A DNA stretch of 64,000 nucleotides, from the NCBI GenBank assembly GCA_037176845.1, contig JAYKXP010000032.1, forward strand, positions 482,026 to 546,025. Reading direction: 5' to 3'. The DNA comes from Paramarasmius palmivorus. Lineage: Eukaryota > Basidiomycota > Agaricomycetes > Agaricales > Marasmiaceae. The position numbers and the translations under genes were made by a program. The notes under the pieces were generated by a model. The model did no database searches. It was not told where the DNA came from and saw nothing but the letters and a program-made list of their open reading frames with translations. Positions 1 through 12,300 of the stretch are shown piece by piece (the stretch's first letter is position 1; every line of letters begins with the position of its first letter).

Positions 1-1454
1 CGAAACGATTCTTTCTTTCGTGCTAGTACTAAGTCGGACTTTCGCATTGCAGTTCTTAGAACGATTCTCAAGTGTGTATTTCTTATCGCAAGGTCCGGCT
101 CAGCGCTAACGCTGTGAGTACTCCAGCATCATGCTTTTGCATGCCACTGCCAGATCAGATACACCAAGTCGATATTGGGCTCCTTTCGCTTCCTCGGTGG
201 TATCTTCGGAGCTGCCAGTCTCACTACCGCAGCTTAGGAAAATGAACTCCGGAATCTGCCAGCTTCTGCAGTAAAACGAGTAGAGCGTCGCTGTTCTCCA
301 GGTCGACGCAAAGCACCTACGAAGTTGGACTTGGACAAGTTGCAAGTTGTGACTGTCGGGGATAGCACTAACTTCTTCGCCACAGTATTATCGCACGCCG
401 ATTCATAATTGAAGCATTTTCGGAGTTCAAACGCTGGTATTTGGTACTCGTAGCTGTATCATCCTGCAAATTCTGATCACATCGTTTGCACGGCGATATT
501 CAATCCCCACCTTCATTCACCCATGACCATGTTGGTTAGAGAAACGGTTGGCTGGATTCTCCGAATGACGCTGTTTCTCATTGACGATCACCGCCACCCG
601 CAAGTTGACGAAGACTCGTGGGGAGTTTGGGCCAAATAACGCTCACAGATACCGATGAGGAACGAACTTGGGTAGCTCTGAATTCGTGATTCCAGGGTTG
701 GCTTCCTTACAGACTTGAAGGTGGTGGAATACGGTGCGAAGGCGCCTATTTTCTGCGATCTAAGCGGCTTTTTGGGGCGAAGGTGTTAGCTTCAACGCCG
801 CATCATCCGTGGAAAGAGCAAAACTATTGGAGCACGGAAGAATATTCAAGTGACAATGTGGCTTTGGGAGTTTTGGTGGATACCTGGGTTCCTCGATCTG
901 TCCATTCAAGGTGTCTGTCGTGGTAGAGAGCACACACCTGCGTTTCGGAGCGTACGCATGAAATCCTAAGTCATTCAACGGTCACCAGCTAGGGCTAGGT
1001 ATGTGATGTCGATGAGTCGCCAAACGCTGAAGATTTTTCGTAGTTTCCCCTAATGCTGTAGGATGATGAACGGGTTGAGTGGCCTGTAAGTGCAACACAC
1101 ATGCTACTTCAACGTTATTTTGACTTTGCCAAAGTTCCCTTACAGATGTGATGTGACTCCAAGTCCCGACCAGTCCTGGCAGCAATCTCGGAAGATTGGG
1201 GGTTCTACCAACTATTTCGAGCGCACTTGACTCTCAGGCTGTGGTCTTAGTATAGGTATGTATTTGGTAGGTTAATGGAAGTTGAAGTGGTGGCTCATCT
1301 TGGCTCATCTTGCATGCGTTCGGTCTCGGTGGCCGTGAGCGCTTCGCCCAACTGCTTCTACCGCATTCTCAAGTAGATGGACTTATAAGGTATCAAGAAC
1401 TTTATGCCGAAACCATGGCAAAGTCGAGACGAAGATCAAGAGTCAAGATGAAGG
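1..1454. repeat. Dispersed repeat module R1, copy 1 (truncated by window edge)
   Basis: This block is repeated as a direct, diverged copy at about 3691-5070, with a more decayed third copy at about 19845-20690. Shared landmarks are the CGAAACGATTCTTTCTTTC start, the 'cactgccagatcagatacac' stretch, and the 'gtgagcgcttcgccca' stretch near 1334/4932. In the other copies the homology continues upstream, so copy 1 is cut by the window start. No open reading frame is conserved between copies. I do not recognise the source; it behaves as non-coding or long-dead sequence carried inside larger duplicated blocks. Confidence 0.8.
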
Positions 1455-1950
1455 GGAGCATATTACGAATGACATAGGTATTGACAGTCATAGTTTACGG
1501 GGTCGAAATCCGAACCGGCAGGGCTCAATTTCAACTTAAATCCTGGACTAATTACAAACAATTGACCATGCCTCGATATGTATGCCTCTGGCGAGCTTCT
1601 TGCACTGGCATGCTCCTGTAACAAGAGAATGCTGTAGAGTCGCGCTGAAGGAGAGCGCTCACCCGGCATACTAGAGAACCCTTGATTGCCGATTGGCCGC
1701 GTTGTTCAAACTTCAAGCTTCAAGCTTTGGCTCGGGAAACACTCCGGCATCTTTACGAGGTTGACTTGGCCGCCGACATGGAATACTCGAATCGAGACTC
1801 GAGTTGTCACGGGCTAAATTCTAGCGTTCTGTTATAGTACCGCCAGCTCAATGGGCGCAGCCTATTTTCTCATGAGATCGGCTTCAAGAGACGCGCGCCT
1901 CACCAAGATCTTTTCCAAAAGCGATCAGTCTGATCCGAAAACTCAACGCA
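1455..1950. other. Unannotated spacer
   Basis: I see no conserved reading frame, repeat boundary or family motif here. It lies between repeat module R1 and a block shared with the 12 kb region. Confidence 0.5.
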
Positions 1951-1964
1951 GCTGCTTTCTCCCT

Positions 1965-2260
1965 GTAGGATAGATCATGGGCGTTTGTGTTTGGGAAGGG
2001 AGCGCCATCTGGACCAGTACTAATCGTATTGTGGTGGTCGTTTGAGGTAGATGTAGACGGTTCAAATTGTTCAAAGGTTGGTAAGATGTACAAAGCGCGA
2101 GCCACTGAGCTGGAAGATTCTGCGTGCACCGGAGTATGAAGAGTTGGAATTTAATGGAGCTATTAAATGGTCATAGTCAGAGCGATGTAGACACAAGTTG
2201 TGATGGTGCATTGCTGCTCGCTGTTCCACAGGTATTCGGGGTGCGGATATGATGATGGTC
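1965..2260 (-). repeat. Diverged block shared with 11965-12300
   Basis: The segment matches about 11965-12300 in direct orientation. On the minus strand both copies keep a peptide-like stretch (ISTGPDGAPFP) followed by N-T-N-A, and a second stretch ending in G-x-x-x-I-F-Q-L. The stop pattern differs between copies, so both look like remnants of one unidentified coding exon. Confidence 0.55.
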
Positions 2261-2261
2261 G

Positions 2262-2640
2262 TTGAGCCGAAACCACGTGATAGGTACAGTAATAAGCAAC
2301 GATGAAGCGCCCGCGTCTTCTCAGAGTCGGCGAGCGAGCAGCCTTCAAGCTTCAAGCTTGCTCTTCCACGATACCAGCAGCACACTCATCCCCAACACCA
2401 CCCCAATCCCAATCTACGGTTATCCCTGCATCATTATGACTAGACGCGGTACCCATATCGGCTTTGATGCTGGCGCCTCTTCCTCCCACTGATACCCTTC
2501 TACTTCAACTGCCAATACCTCCTCCGGAAACTTGAACGCATTTTCCAGTACCCCCAAAACCCCTCAATTTCGGTCGAGCTTGTGTCAACATACGAACGTT
2601 TTGGCACTCCGCACCCATGGGCTCATAGTATGGTACATGA
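2262..2640 (+). pseudogene. ESA1-derived 5' fragment, copy 1
   Basis: This matches the first-exon region of the MYST acetyltransferase at 37780-41419: the 'cgatnccagcancacac' start-codon context, then the chromo-barrel stretch 'ccaatcccaatctac', then a remnant of the segment encoding the start of the catalytic domain (around 2568-2600, near 'catacgaacgtt'). The frame is broken and the middle is deleted or replaced, so no product is expected. It is followed by module R2, as is the equivalent fragment at 18.4 kb. Confidence 0.65.
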
Positions 2641-3600
2641 AGAAAACCCGTACCGCGAATGATGTCGTTAGCAGACTATCACCTCACATTTTGTGGAGAC
2701 TGAGCGCTTCCTCAGTGTTGGTACCCGAACGTGTTTTCGCTGCCACATTCGATGATGTGAAGAAGTCAAAGCCCCTGCAAAAACCGCATTCATCAGTTCT
2801 GCGACTGCCTTCGTGGCATCCATTGCCCATGTGTCTTCTGGAGTCCGACGAGAGGCTCAGAGCGCTGGATCCGAAACAACTCCTGCCCTACGATCTGGAT
2901 GAGCCGGAAGAAGGTACACCTGACGGAATGAAAAGACGGTACTTAGCCTGGTAGTTGTTGATACTTGAATAAGGTACGCGCGCTCCCTCGTTTGCCTTCC
3001 GGTTCCCAGCGTCTCAAGACCTACATAGAGAATAGGTTCGCGTATATCTCATCTACCTCATCCTTTATTCTACACGGGAGAAGTTAGTGGTCATCATCGA
3101 TGCATTTCATCTCGACGTCTTAGGATGCTTACGCGCCGTAGAAGCTGAGAAGGATAGAGGAGCAGGAGTTCGGGAATGATGGGGACTGGCATTGTGTCTG
3201 TCTGGTATAAGGAGGTTGTAGAGCTGCGCTGTATCGCACCACTACCATGTCTTCAACTACACTTGCTTGGATTTCTCCTTTTACTTGATGTAGAAGAGAT
3301 CATTTTTCGGATGGCGGCTACTGGAGCGGTGTGTACCTTGTCTTCGTCTGTCATAGCTGTTACTAACTATGGTCCATTACTCCGATATCAGACGTTTTGT
3401 TCTGGACATGGTACGTGCAGAATACTTCCCAATATCATGCTTCGTAGTGACTATTGTTCACAGGAATCTCCACTCTTTTTTTCGGTACCATCTCACGCGC
3501 AAACCCCAAAGGGATGACAGTGGCGTGTCCCGCGCAGACCATAGCGCTTCTCTTGGTGCTATTCATGAGCACACTTCTCGGGGACTATAGCGAAATTAAG
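2640..3600 (+). repeat. Module R2, copy 1 (unidentified coding relic)
   Basis: The module recurs at about 9190-9340 with 9950-10240, at 12780-13140 and at 18850-19740. A translated stretch is partly preserved (S-D-E-R-L-R-A-L-D-P-K-Q in copy 1; Y-D-Q-K-L-R-A-L-N-S-K in the 19 kb copy). It is followed by an intron-like GTACGC...CAG segment and a second exon-like piece. The module sits directly 3' of ESA1 fragments, so it may be the next part of a fused or captured gene. I could not assign a family; all copies carry stops or shifts. Confidence 0.45.
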
Positions 3601-3690
3601 ACCGCCGGTAGAGCATTTAGAACGGGATCTGGGGGGTTGCTTTTGGGGTATGCTTCAACTGACAATATCAAAAGGCGGCGCTCTTGTGAG

Positions 3691-5070
3691 ACGAAACGAT
3701 TCTTTCTTTCTAGTACTAAGTCGGACTTTCGCATTGCAGTTCTTAGAACGATTCTCAAGTGTTCTCAAGTGCGTATTTCTTATCGCAAGATCCGGTTCAG
3801 CGCTGACGCTGTGAGTACTCCAGCATCGTGCTTTTGCATGTCACTGCCAGATCAGATACACCAAGTCGATATTGGGCTCCTTTCGCTTCCTCGGTGGTAT
3901 CTTCGGTGCTAGCTGCCAGTCTCACTACTGCAACTTAGGAAAATGAACTCCGGAATCCGCCAGCTTCTGCAGTAAAACGAGCAGAGTGTCGCTGTTCTCC
4001 AGGTCGACGCGAAGCATCTACAAAGTAGGACTTGGACAAGTTGTGACTGTCGGCGATAGCCTACTTCCGCCTAGTATCACAGCGATATTCAATCCCCACC
4101 TTCATTCACCCATGACCATGTCGGATAGAGGAACACTGGTTGGCTGGATTCTCCGAATGACGCTATTTCTCATTAACAATCACTGCCACCCGCAGGTCGA
4201 CGAGGTATCGTGGGGAGTTTGAGCCAAATAACGCTCACAGATACCGATGAGGAACGAACTTGGGTAACTCTGAATTCGTGATTCCAGGGTTGGCATCCTT
4301 ACAGACCCGAAGGTGGTGGAATACGGTGTGAAGGCGCCTATTTTCTGCGATCTAAGCGGCTTCTGTGGCGAAGATGTTAGCTTCAATGCCGCATCATCCG
4401 TGGAAAGAGCGAAACTATTGGGAATATTCAAGTGCAAATGTGGCTTTGGGAGTTTTTGGTGGATACTTGGCTTCCTTGATCTGTCCATTCAAGATGTCTG
4501 CCAACTAGATTAGAACCTGGGAGCACACACCTACCGTCCAGAGTGAACACATGAAGTTTTGAAGCCTGAGAGTTGTTTTACAGCGATCAGGCTGGTAGGC
4601 TTATCTCCTTTATGATAACGCTTAATGCTGACCAGTCGCCAGATATCAGAAAATTTTTGGGGATTTCAGTTAGCCTCCTGGGCCACGACGAGAGCGGGTT
4701 GAGTAGCTTATCCAAGCCCTTCAGTGGTTTATCAAAATCCCGTTACAGAGACGTGTCACGACTCTGAGTCTTGACCAGTCGAGACAGCAATATTGGAAGG
4801 TTGGAAGTTCCATTGACTATTCCGAATGCATCTGAGTCTCAGGCTACGGTCTTAGTACGAACGATATCAGGTACGTGTTTTAGTAGGTTGCTTGGAACTT
4901 GAGCTGATTTTGCACATGTTCAGTCTTGGGGGCCGTGAGCGCTTCGCCCAATTGCTTCTATGATAGCCTAGATAGACATTCTAATTATAAGGTATCAAAA
5001 GCCATTCCCGAGTCCGAAAGTCGGAACCAAAACGAAGTTGAGACGAAGATCAAGGGTCAGGAAGAAAGAC
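3691..5070. repeat. Dispersed repeat module R1, copy 2
   Basis: Direct repeat of 1-1454 with many substitutions and small indels. The order R2 then R1 is preserved here and at 18.85-20.69 kb, which shows that the unit of duplication was a larger block (about 2.2-7.8 kb and 18.4-23.0 kb) and not the module alone. Confidence 0.8.
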
Positions 5071-6105
5071 TCTGGAGTCTGCAACCTCATGGGAGACAAT
5101 AGCTGTAGTCAGCTGGAACTCGATGACTCTATATACCTAGCGTATAGGTAATGCACATCGGCTGCCCTAGGCTAGTTAAACGTTAAGCGCGGCTGATAAA
5201 AAACGCATCAAAGGTTCGGTTGAGCACTTTCACGCGGTTCCTGGGTCTGCTGACGTCACGACGTATCAATTAAGCTTTGACCTGGGGAATGCCGATGGCT
5301 TGCCCTTAGGTGGGCGCTTCGCCCAAGACCTCTTCTCCGCAAACACGTAGGACACATGCTCAGATTGCTCGCTCGATGCTTGGGTGTATTTTGTCTTCAA
5401 GTTCGCTTCGAGTTAAGCACACCACAACACCATTGAAGGTTCCAAACTTGGACCATTCGGAATCAGTGTTTAGTACGCATTGAACGCGGCCGGACCTGTA
5501 GCTTCCTTCAGTGACTCTTCACATGAGCATCGATCACTCTGACACAGGGAGGCTGGCATCGCTATGTGGGGATATGGTCACACAGATAGTACAGCTTTGA
5601 CTTTGTGCGGGTTCAGCGTAGTAAATATCAAGTACTACTTATGTGCAGTTTCGCTGCTTCAATGTCACGATTCGATGCTGATTTGATCCTTCAATGAAAT
5701 AATCTTCAACCCCTTAGACCCTTGATGAGTGTCTCCCTTGTCACCATGATAACATGGATCTTGATATTATCAAGATATTATGCACATCTGATTCTGACAT
5801 CACGGGAATTACCATGACCGGATTCGCAGTACTCAGGCTCGTAAGGAGTAAGATCCAATAGAATGTACTGCCAGTGGCATGCAGTACTAATATCTTCCGA
5901 GATCATAGGTATTAAGCGCTACATTGTATAGACAGCTGCAATTTTTCGGTTTGACTGAACTTTATCCATTTGTTATTTCAAATGCTTCTAGCAGCCTCCT
6001 CGCACAGTCTGGTGTAATGTCCCAATTTCCGTCGATCAGTACTACCAAGATATCGGGTCATTCTCTCTGCCGCCTTTGACTTTCCATTTTTAAAACATCC
6101 TTCGA
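5071..6105. other. Spacer shared with 20.7-21.6 kb, no gene seen
   Basis: No gene is recognisable. Short islands match the region upstream of the second beta-trefoil gene, such as 'tgacgtcacgacgt' near 5250 and 20730 and 'acagctttgacttt' near 5589 and 21140. The spacer is therefore part of the same segmental duplication, including the likely promoter region of the beta-trefoil genes. Confidence 0.55.
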
Positions 6106-6219
6106 GTGAAAAGGCTTAAAAAGCCGTCGATCGTCTCTCCCAAACAGATCCTCGGCTACTTAGTATCTTGTGTTCAACTCCCTTCGAATTCGTCTTCAAC
6201 AAGGCTCCGAACTGCTTCT

Positions 6220-6876
6220 ATGGACTCTCACGCACAGCTGTTTTACGCTCTTAAGAAGGACCCAGTGCGGTTGATCGTCAACCAACAGCACCCGGAGCTG
6301 GTTGTTGTCCTGAGCGACGCCAAAGAGGGAACCGCAGTTGGTGTGGAGAAACGCCATAGTCCTAGTACCAATCAAGAGAAAGTCAGTCTTTTCAGTAAAT
6401 GTTTCCTTCGTTGGCACTCAACCATATTTCCAGTGGAACATACACCCCGTTTCGAGCGCTGTTGATCAACACGAGTCACGGTTTTACATTCAGAACAAAA
6501 GCACTGGAACCTATGCCAATGTCGAAAACAAATCGTTCGACGTAAATCAAGAGGTCGTGGGCTCCTCCGAGAAAGTGGCATGGTTTATCAAGCAGTCGCA
6601 ACGTGAGGGATTGATTTCCGCTTATCAGTAAGTACTGGTTTTTAATATTCGCGCTACTTCTCTATCTCTTACTATTTCTAATCCAGCATTAGCCACAATG
6701 AGAACGGACTGTTTTGGAGTCTCGAAAACTCGTCCTCTAACTCGAAGGAGCCCAACTGGGTATGTACTGTAGCTTCTGTTCCAAAGATATCGCTCACGAA
6801 GGATGCCATCTAGGTCATCAAATTGTCCAATGATAAGGATTCGGGAAAATGTGACTGGTTACTGAAATCTGAGTAG
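6220..6876 (+). CDS. Ricin-B-type beta-trefoil (lectin-like) protein 1
   Basis: Four exons (6220-6381, 6434-6627, 6687-6759, 6814-6876) join in frame to give a predicted 163-aa protein. The spaced pattern is that of a single beta-trefoil domain as in fungal ricin-B-like proteins: R-L-I-V-N near residue 16, W-N-I at the exon 2 start, F-Y-I-Q-N, W-F-I, L-F-W-S-L, and a final W-L-L-K. There is no signal peptide, so the product is probably cytoplasmic, like many mushroom beta-trefoil lectins. A diverged paralogue at 21702-22353 shares all three intron positions. The start was chosen because it opens the conserved domain. Sugar binding is not shown; the family also includes non-lectin members. Confidence 0.7.
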
Positions 6877-8260
6877 CCCAACTTTCCTGGACTAAGCGGC
6901 GGGTTCAACCCCGAGTCGCCTTGAGCCTCAAGCAAATCGCCTACCCAGTCTTGATTTCAGAAAAACAACAAAGCCTATATACTCGTTCGAAATTGCGCAT
7001 CAGATTGGCTCGTATAAAGAAAACCCATACTTACATAGTTCTGCGTGTTATATTCGATAAAACCCATACCGTTACTCGAACTGTACTACCAAATGTTGTT
7101 GAATGTATTGGATCTTCGCGATTGGCAGTAGTGGTGATCTGAGACGTATTTCATTGTTATGCGCCTGTTCGTCTTGGGGCGTGTAAACCTTGACTGGGTT
7201 CATGTCGAAGTTTCCGAGCCTGCGAGATAAAGAACGATGACTCAGATATGTCGCGATGATCTTATTAGACCTCCGTTCTGAATCGCACCGAGTAACGAAC
7301 GAGCGTTGACTCCTTGTGAACGTTTTCTTCCAACGGCGACAGTGACGAACGCGGTGAGCTTGACAGAACTATTAGCCTGACGCGAAGTCAAAAAGGTCAG
7401 CGGCAGATGACGGGTTATTATAAGTTTGGTTCAACATACCGCTTTAGAGCTCTATCTGCGAAGATCGGTTATGCGTGTCGGAGTCTCTATCGTGCAAGGA
7501 GGTGTTAGGCAACTGCCAAGAGATAGGAGAATACCATCACCGTCGTGTTCATAATCGTGATCCCTGAAGCGTCGAGGTGAGCCAAACGAACACGGAGGTA
7601 TTCAGTTCTACGCGCCATGTACACGCTAGTATATTTGAAGTGCGTACGGTTTGAAGATCCTGGAGCGCAAGCTAAAGCCCCATCGCTTTCTACGCTCGGA
7701 GAGCTGGTTGTTGACAGTGGCACCAAGAACGCTGAGCGCCTCATCATGTGCGCGTGCACGAGTGGGCGCCTAGATCAACCATAATGCATGACTGGCGAGA
7801 ACCATTCCTTGACCATTCCTCGAACCTCGGCGCAGTACCATGAATTGCCGTCCAAAGATGGGCGGTATATGCAGACAAGGCGTTCGTCACTGAAGCCACA
7901 ATGTTTGAATCGCCTGGCTATGCTTCAAGTCGCGCATCTGTTCGAAAAGATACTTTAACCCTGCCGACTCGTCACGAGCACCTTGAATTCATGCACGCAC
8001 CCTAAACCTTGCAGTCTTGTTCTACTTGGTATGCTAGTTGGCTTTGAAGAGCCCGGACCACCATTCTGAATCGCGAGATGATCAGAATACGACGGTCTCC
8101 ACCTCAGTCCGCATCCTTCGACATGATGGATATCGAATGTGAACGTTGATATGCTTGAACATGAACACTCGATTCACATACCCGAGATAGATTCTGGAGA
8201 TCATCATGGAGGTTATAGCGAACATATAGGACTAGTGAGCTGTTATTGAGCATTGGGATA
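6877..8260. other. Gene-poor spacer with remnants of the duplicated block
   Basis: About 6900-7100 matches 22400-22560 downstream of beta-trefoil gene 2. Around 7560-7620 a stretch ('gtcgaggtgagccaaacgaa') resembles the ESA1 5' flank, and near 7770 lies a 'cgcctagatcaac' sequence related to the motif found between FNNV genes and ESA1 fragments. I see no open gene. Confidence 0.45.
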
Positions 8261-8579
8261 AGCTAAATGTGGAATTCCCGGGTCAATCCACGTACTTGCA
8301 CGTCGAGACTCGAAGGAAAATGCGATGTAATTCCAAGCCTAGTCCACTGCTTGCCCTTAGACGTGAGATGAAGCAACAAATGACTTGGGTAATTTGAGGT
8401 TTGAATGTATGGTATGCAAACGGAAGCCGGTGAGATATCATCTCGTGGTATTCCAGTGTTGAGCGTTGCACTGAGAGTAGATGATATGAAAGACGAGTGC
8501 ATTGTTACTGTAATAGATCTGCAGCCTGATTCGACAAAGCAATCATGACAGAAGGATTCGCTTTCCAAAAATAAGGTAC

Positions 8580-9190
8580 TAGCAGCCTAACGCGTCGAAG
8601 TGAGTCCGGAAACATGAGCATATTGAGTCAGCCTACGCACCCAACATATGTATGTGTACCCAAACGCAATGCCATGATGGTGGTCGACGTTGAAGAGCAT
8701 AGACTGCGACAACCAGACGAAAGCGCCCGCGTCTTTCCTCTTCCTCACCATAACGATGCCAGCGACACACTTGACGTCTCGTCACACCCCGAACCCATCT
8801 ACACGATTATAAACAACAGTCAGCCAACATCCTCAAAGAGTATGGAAATAGTCCGCGACTAGATGGATGGGTGCCCACTTTCGCCCATCCAAACATCTTC
8901 CACATCAACTGCCAACGAACTGTCAATACCTCCTCTCACTCCGGAAACATAAGCGCATCACCTCCACTACCTAAAACTCCACGCACCTCCCTCCGAATCT
9001 CACCCCAAACCCAGGAACTCGATGAAAGAATTCGAAGAAGACTACCACATGCAGTACCATCCAAAACCTCGCAGCTCCGGTCGAGTTCATGTCGGAAAAT
9101 GGAACATACGAACGTTATCTCGCTCTTCACACCCTTCTCTGAAAACGAGAAACCTGATGGACCCATAGCGTGGAGTAGCAGTGGTGGATG
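8580..9190 (+). pseudogene. ESA1-derived 5' fragment, copy 2
   Basis: One of the longer dispersed fragments. It holds the ESA1 5' flank ('gcctacgcacccaac', then 'atgatggtggtcgacgt'), the start-codon context near 8755, the chromo-barrel segment with its D-E-W-V-P-like end near 8870, and the linker. It continues to a degraded start of the MYST catalytic domain ending in S-E-N-E-K-P-D-G-P-I near 9160. Frameshifts separate these parts. The right end abuts module R2. Confidence 0.75.
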
Positions 9191-9640
9191 AAGAAAGCGT
9201 ACCACCAATGCTGTCTTTAGCAGACCACTGCTTCGCATTTTGCGTTGAAGAGTGACGGCAATATCAGTGCTGCTACCCGAACGTGTTTGCTGAGAGACTC
9301 GCACTCTATTGCTGTCACGTCTGACGATGTGGATAAATTGGGAACTGCGTTCATCGATTCTTCCTTTGATCCGCACCACCATCCGCCCACATGTCTCAGA
9401 TTTGCCAGGAGCATACCAGGCCCGCTCGATGGCCAGGATGACTACTGCGAGGCATGCTGGATGGACAGGTCTAAAGTAATATCTTACCGGATGTCCGAGA
9501 ATGAGAAAGCAACGCTCGAGTGCTTCCTTCTTGGCCGGTAACAACATCCTCCCACATGTCTCAGATTGACTAGTTGAATACCTGGCCCACACGATGGCTT
9601 CGATTCCAACTAGCATCGAATATGTGGACATACAAGTCAA
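9191..9640 (+). repeat. Module R2 remnant plus short direct repeat
   Basis: The first 150 bases match the start of module R2 (2640-2790). A short direct repeat then occurs around 9388-9435 and 9548-9600, both containing 'cccacatgtctcagatt'. An open 98-codon stretch at 9245-9541 has no recognisable domain and its frame is not kept in the other copies. Confidence 0.45.
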
Positions 9641-9904
9641 AACTTCTTTGTCGATGCCTTTTCCCTCTGGGAATCATGGCAAACATGCTGTTGTCTGCCC
9701 CACCAGGCTGGCGTTCATGAACGTCACTGCAAAAACGCTCACTTTGTTCCTGGCTATGTGACTCAGTGCCGTGAGGTGGATTTTCCGAGTCTTAGGAAGT
9801 TTTCATGCGAACCGGTGGGGTCCTTAGCTGGCCGTAGCACGTAGATAGTTTTATGTACGTGTAGTACGAACCCCTGCCGTTCCGAAATGGGACCTAGCGC
9901 AGGT

Positions 9905-9933
9905 TTATTATTATTATTATTATTATTATTATT
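9905..9933. repeat. (TTA)n microsatellite
   Basis: About nine uninterrupted TTA/ATT units. It lies just upstream of a module R2 remnant and has no coding role that I can support. Confidence 0.95.
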
Positions 9934-9949
9934 TGCATCCTTCTCCGCA

Positions 9950-10250
9950 CGCGCATTTTCTCGGGTCCGACGAGAGACTCAGGGTGCTGGATCTGAACCA
10001 ATTGTGTCTTGCGATTTGGATGAACGGGAAGGGACGAGGGATGGTAGTCTGGTAGTCGTCGAACTGTACAAGGTACGCCATCCCCCTTATATTTGCCTTT
10101 CTGGTTCCCAACGTCTAACGACCTACACAGAGAACAAGTTCGCGTGGATCTCGTCGACCTTCTGCATTCTGCACGGGAAAGTTGGTGATTATCACCTGGC
10201 ATAGTAAGGTATTCTTCACGCCTCATTTTCATTTAAAGTTTTCAGCTAAG
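9950..10250 (+). repeat. Module R2, second part, partial copy
   Basis: Matches 2840-3080, 12775-13020 and 19010-19230. It contains the acidic-region stretch after 'gtccgacgagag', an intron-like GTACGC...ACAG segment and the 'cacgggaaag' island. The sequence is stop-broken. Confidence 0.6.
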
Positions 10251-10880
10251 GAATATCCTCGCAGATGACTGTTTACCTTCATGAGCACAAATCAAGTCTA
10301 TGTCGATACTCCTCCAAATGGCGTGATACTAGTGTCATACCCCCAAGATCTTCCGCGTATACACATCCTTGGTAAGCTCTCATTCCCTCATCTCTCTCCA
10401 TATGTCACTCACGCTCAGCCCCTCCAGTAGTGAGATTTCACCGCATGTTAGAGTCCCTCGTTAACTTCGCATCGAAACAATCAAAGCCAAAACTCGCGTC
10501 TGGCACCTCTTCAAAGTCATTTGAGCTAGTCGGCCGTTGAAGGAGGATAACAGGAAATAGACGAGATGTTGAATACTACCTGGTTTGTTTGGAAATGTAC
10601 GAAACGCACGTTGTGCTGGTCTTAGGCTGGTTTGTCAAATCATAGCCAAGATTAGGAGACCGACATACGCCTGCGATTCCTTATGTTAACATCACTCTCG
10701 AGCCTACGAGCAGCTCTCCTTCGCTTGGATCTCCGATCAAGGCTCTAGCCCTCGAGAAGCCGGTAATTTGTCATCCCACAGTGGACAGACGAGCCTGGGT
10801 TTTCCAGCTAAAGGTCCTTTAATTGCTGAAACGAAGGCGTATAACAAAAAAGTTACAGAATAAATTCGGACCAGAGGTAC
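10250..10880. other. Spacer; weak match to 29.38-29.56 kb
   Basis: Around 10240-10400 there is loose similarity to 29380-29560 ('ccccaagatct' then 'acatccntggtaagctc'), so this is another relic. From 10440 to 10880 I see nothing. Confidence 0.35.
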
Positions 10881-10883
10881 ATA

Positions 10884-11749
10884 CTATGGAAGCAGAGGAG
10901 TCTGGGGCAAGGCACTATCAATAAATTGGATAAGCTGAGGTTGAAACGAAGTATACGCTAAGAGAAGCGCCAACTTTGACAGCTGGCTGACGTCCATATC
11001 AAAAGAACGTATTTGTGAAAGCAGCCATCTCGTGGTGGTTTCGAGTATCCCAGCGTCATCCACGTCTAAAGACTCTTTGGTTAGAAAGGAATCGACCACG
11101 AAGGATTGATCGTGACTTACTGTGTTTGAATTGAAACGTCGGGCTGGATTGAGAAATGCCAAAGATATAGAATTGTGAAGTGGCGCTGGCAACATTGACC
11201 TGATCTCCAGAAACATTGTTGAACTGGCCACCAGAGACGGAAACCCCGGAATTGTGTGAAAACATTGTTCCGCCGTCCTGAGCGTCATCATTGTCGTTGG
11301 GAGCATAGTCGTTTCTACTATGAGGGCGATCGGTTTCGTTGTGAATGTCGTGATGATGATTGAGATCGATTTCGTCGTGGTTGTGGTCCAAGATCTCCTC
11401 AGTGTCCCTTGTGCTTGTGTCCGTGATACGTAGCTGGTTTGCTATATGGCTTCTCCCTGTCCGGATTAGTCGGAACTAGAAAACCTGGGTCAATGGGCAT
11501 GCTCAGAGTAGAGAGCTGTCTCCGCACCATATCCCGCGTCCGAATCGTCAACTGACGCTCCCCGGAATTACGATTTGGAGTCACTTGTTGCAAGGTCGGT
11601 GAACTCCCATTATACTGAGAGTCATTGATCGGATGAGCTATTACGAGGGAAGAATCCGAGGGTTCTTCGAGAACGGCTAGGGTAGAGGGCTCAAATGCCG
11701 GATGGGATACTTGAGTAGAAGAGCTTGAGAGTTCTTCGATGATGGCCAT
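10884..11749 (-). CDS. FNNV-family protein A (unknown function)
   Basis: Three exons on the minus strand (11749-11528, 11475-11121, 11065-10884) join in frame to give a predicted 252-aa protein. Exon 1 starts M-A-I-I-E-E-L-S-S-S-S and then has a serine/proline-rich stretch with an internal second L-E-E-P-S copy. Exon 2 is acidic and Asn/His/Asp-rich and ends with SVSGGQFNNVSGDQVN and a hydrophobic tail with Q-F-Y-I-F-G. Exon 3 is a leucine-rich predicted helix (LSKLALLLAYTSFQPQ). The intron 1 acceptor TTTTCTAG and both intron phases match the paralogues. There is no signal peptide or membrane segment. The GG-x-F-N-N-V-x-G-D motif occurs in uncharacterised and NLR-like basidiomycete proteins; here there is no NTPase domain. 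Function unknown. Confidence 0.65.
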
Positions 11750-11964
11750 TGGAGACAGAAGATGGGGGATGGTGAGGAAGAAAGAGTTGTTCTACGCATG
11801 AAACCTTGCCGGTGAGACCATTGTAGAAGGTTCGTGAGCATTCCCTGAGATTCGACTTGGCACTGCCAACCCCAGCCTGGCAGAATGATAAAAAGAGACG
11901 AATAGAGTCTAGAGATGACCTTGTCAGTGACAGCCTTGTATAGGTTTGGATCAACAAACCGGGT

Positions 11965-12300
11965 ATGGTAAGGCCAGTGGCGTTTGTTTTTGGGAAGGGA
12001 GCGCCATCTGGGCCAGTACTAATCTCTGTTATGGTGGATCGTTTGCGGTAGAAGTCAGCGCAGTGACAAGACTATTCCCAAAGACGGTTTGAATTGTCCA
12101 AAGGCCGGTAGGATGTACAAAGCGTTTGCGAGTCATCGAGCTGGAAGATTCCGCGCGTACCAGAGTCTAAGTGCTGGAATAGAATAGTGCTATTAAAACA
12201 GTCGACGCACCTTACTTATGAGACGCAGGTTATCCCTGTTCTACTTGAAATTGACTTGAAATAATGGTCATAGTCAGAGTGATGTAGACAGTCTCTTGTT
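11965..12300 (-). repeat. Diverged block shared with 1965-2260
   Basis: Second copy of the block described at 1965-2260. On the minus strand the I-S-T-G-P-D-G-A-P-F-P stretch is preserved, about 250 bases upstream of FNNV gene A. It could be an upstream exon of something else or a promoter-linked relic; I cannot decide. Confidence 0.5.

Noticed and set aside
8614..8862. M-M-V-V-D-V-E-E-like ORFs starting in the ESA1 flank copies
   Set aside because: They correspond to the upstream ORF of the ESA1 leader, differ in frame and length between copies, and run into the chromo-barrel segment out of frame.
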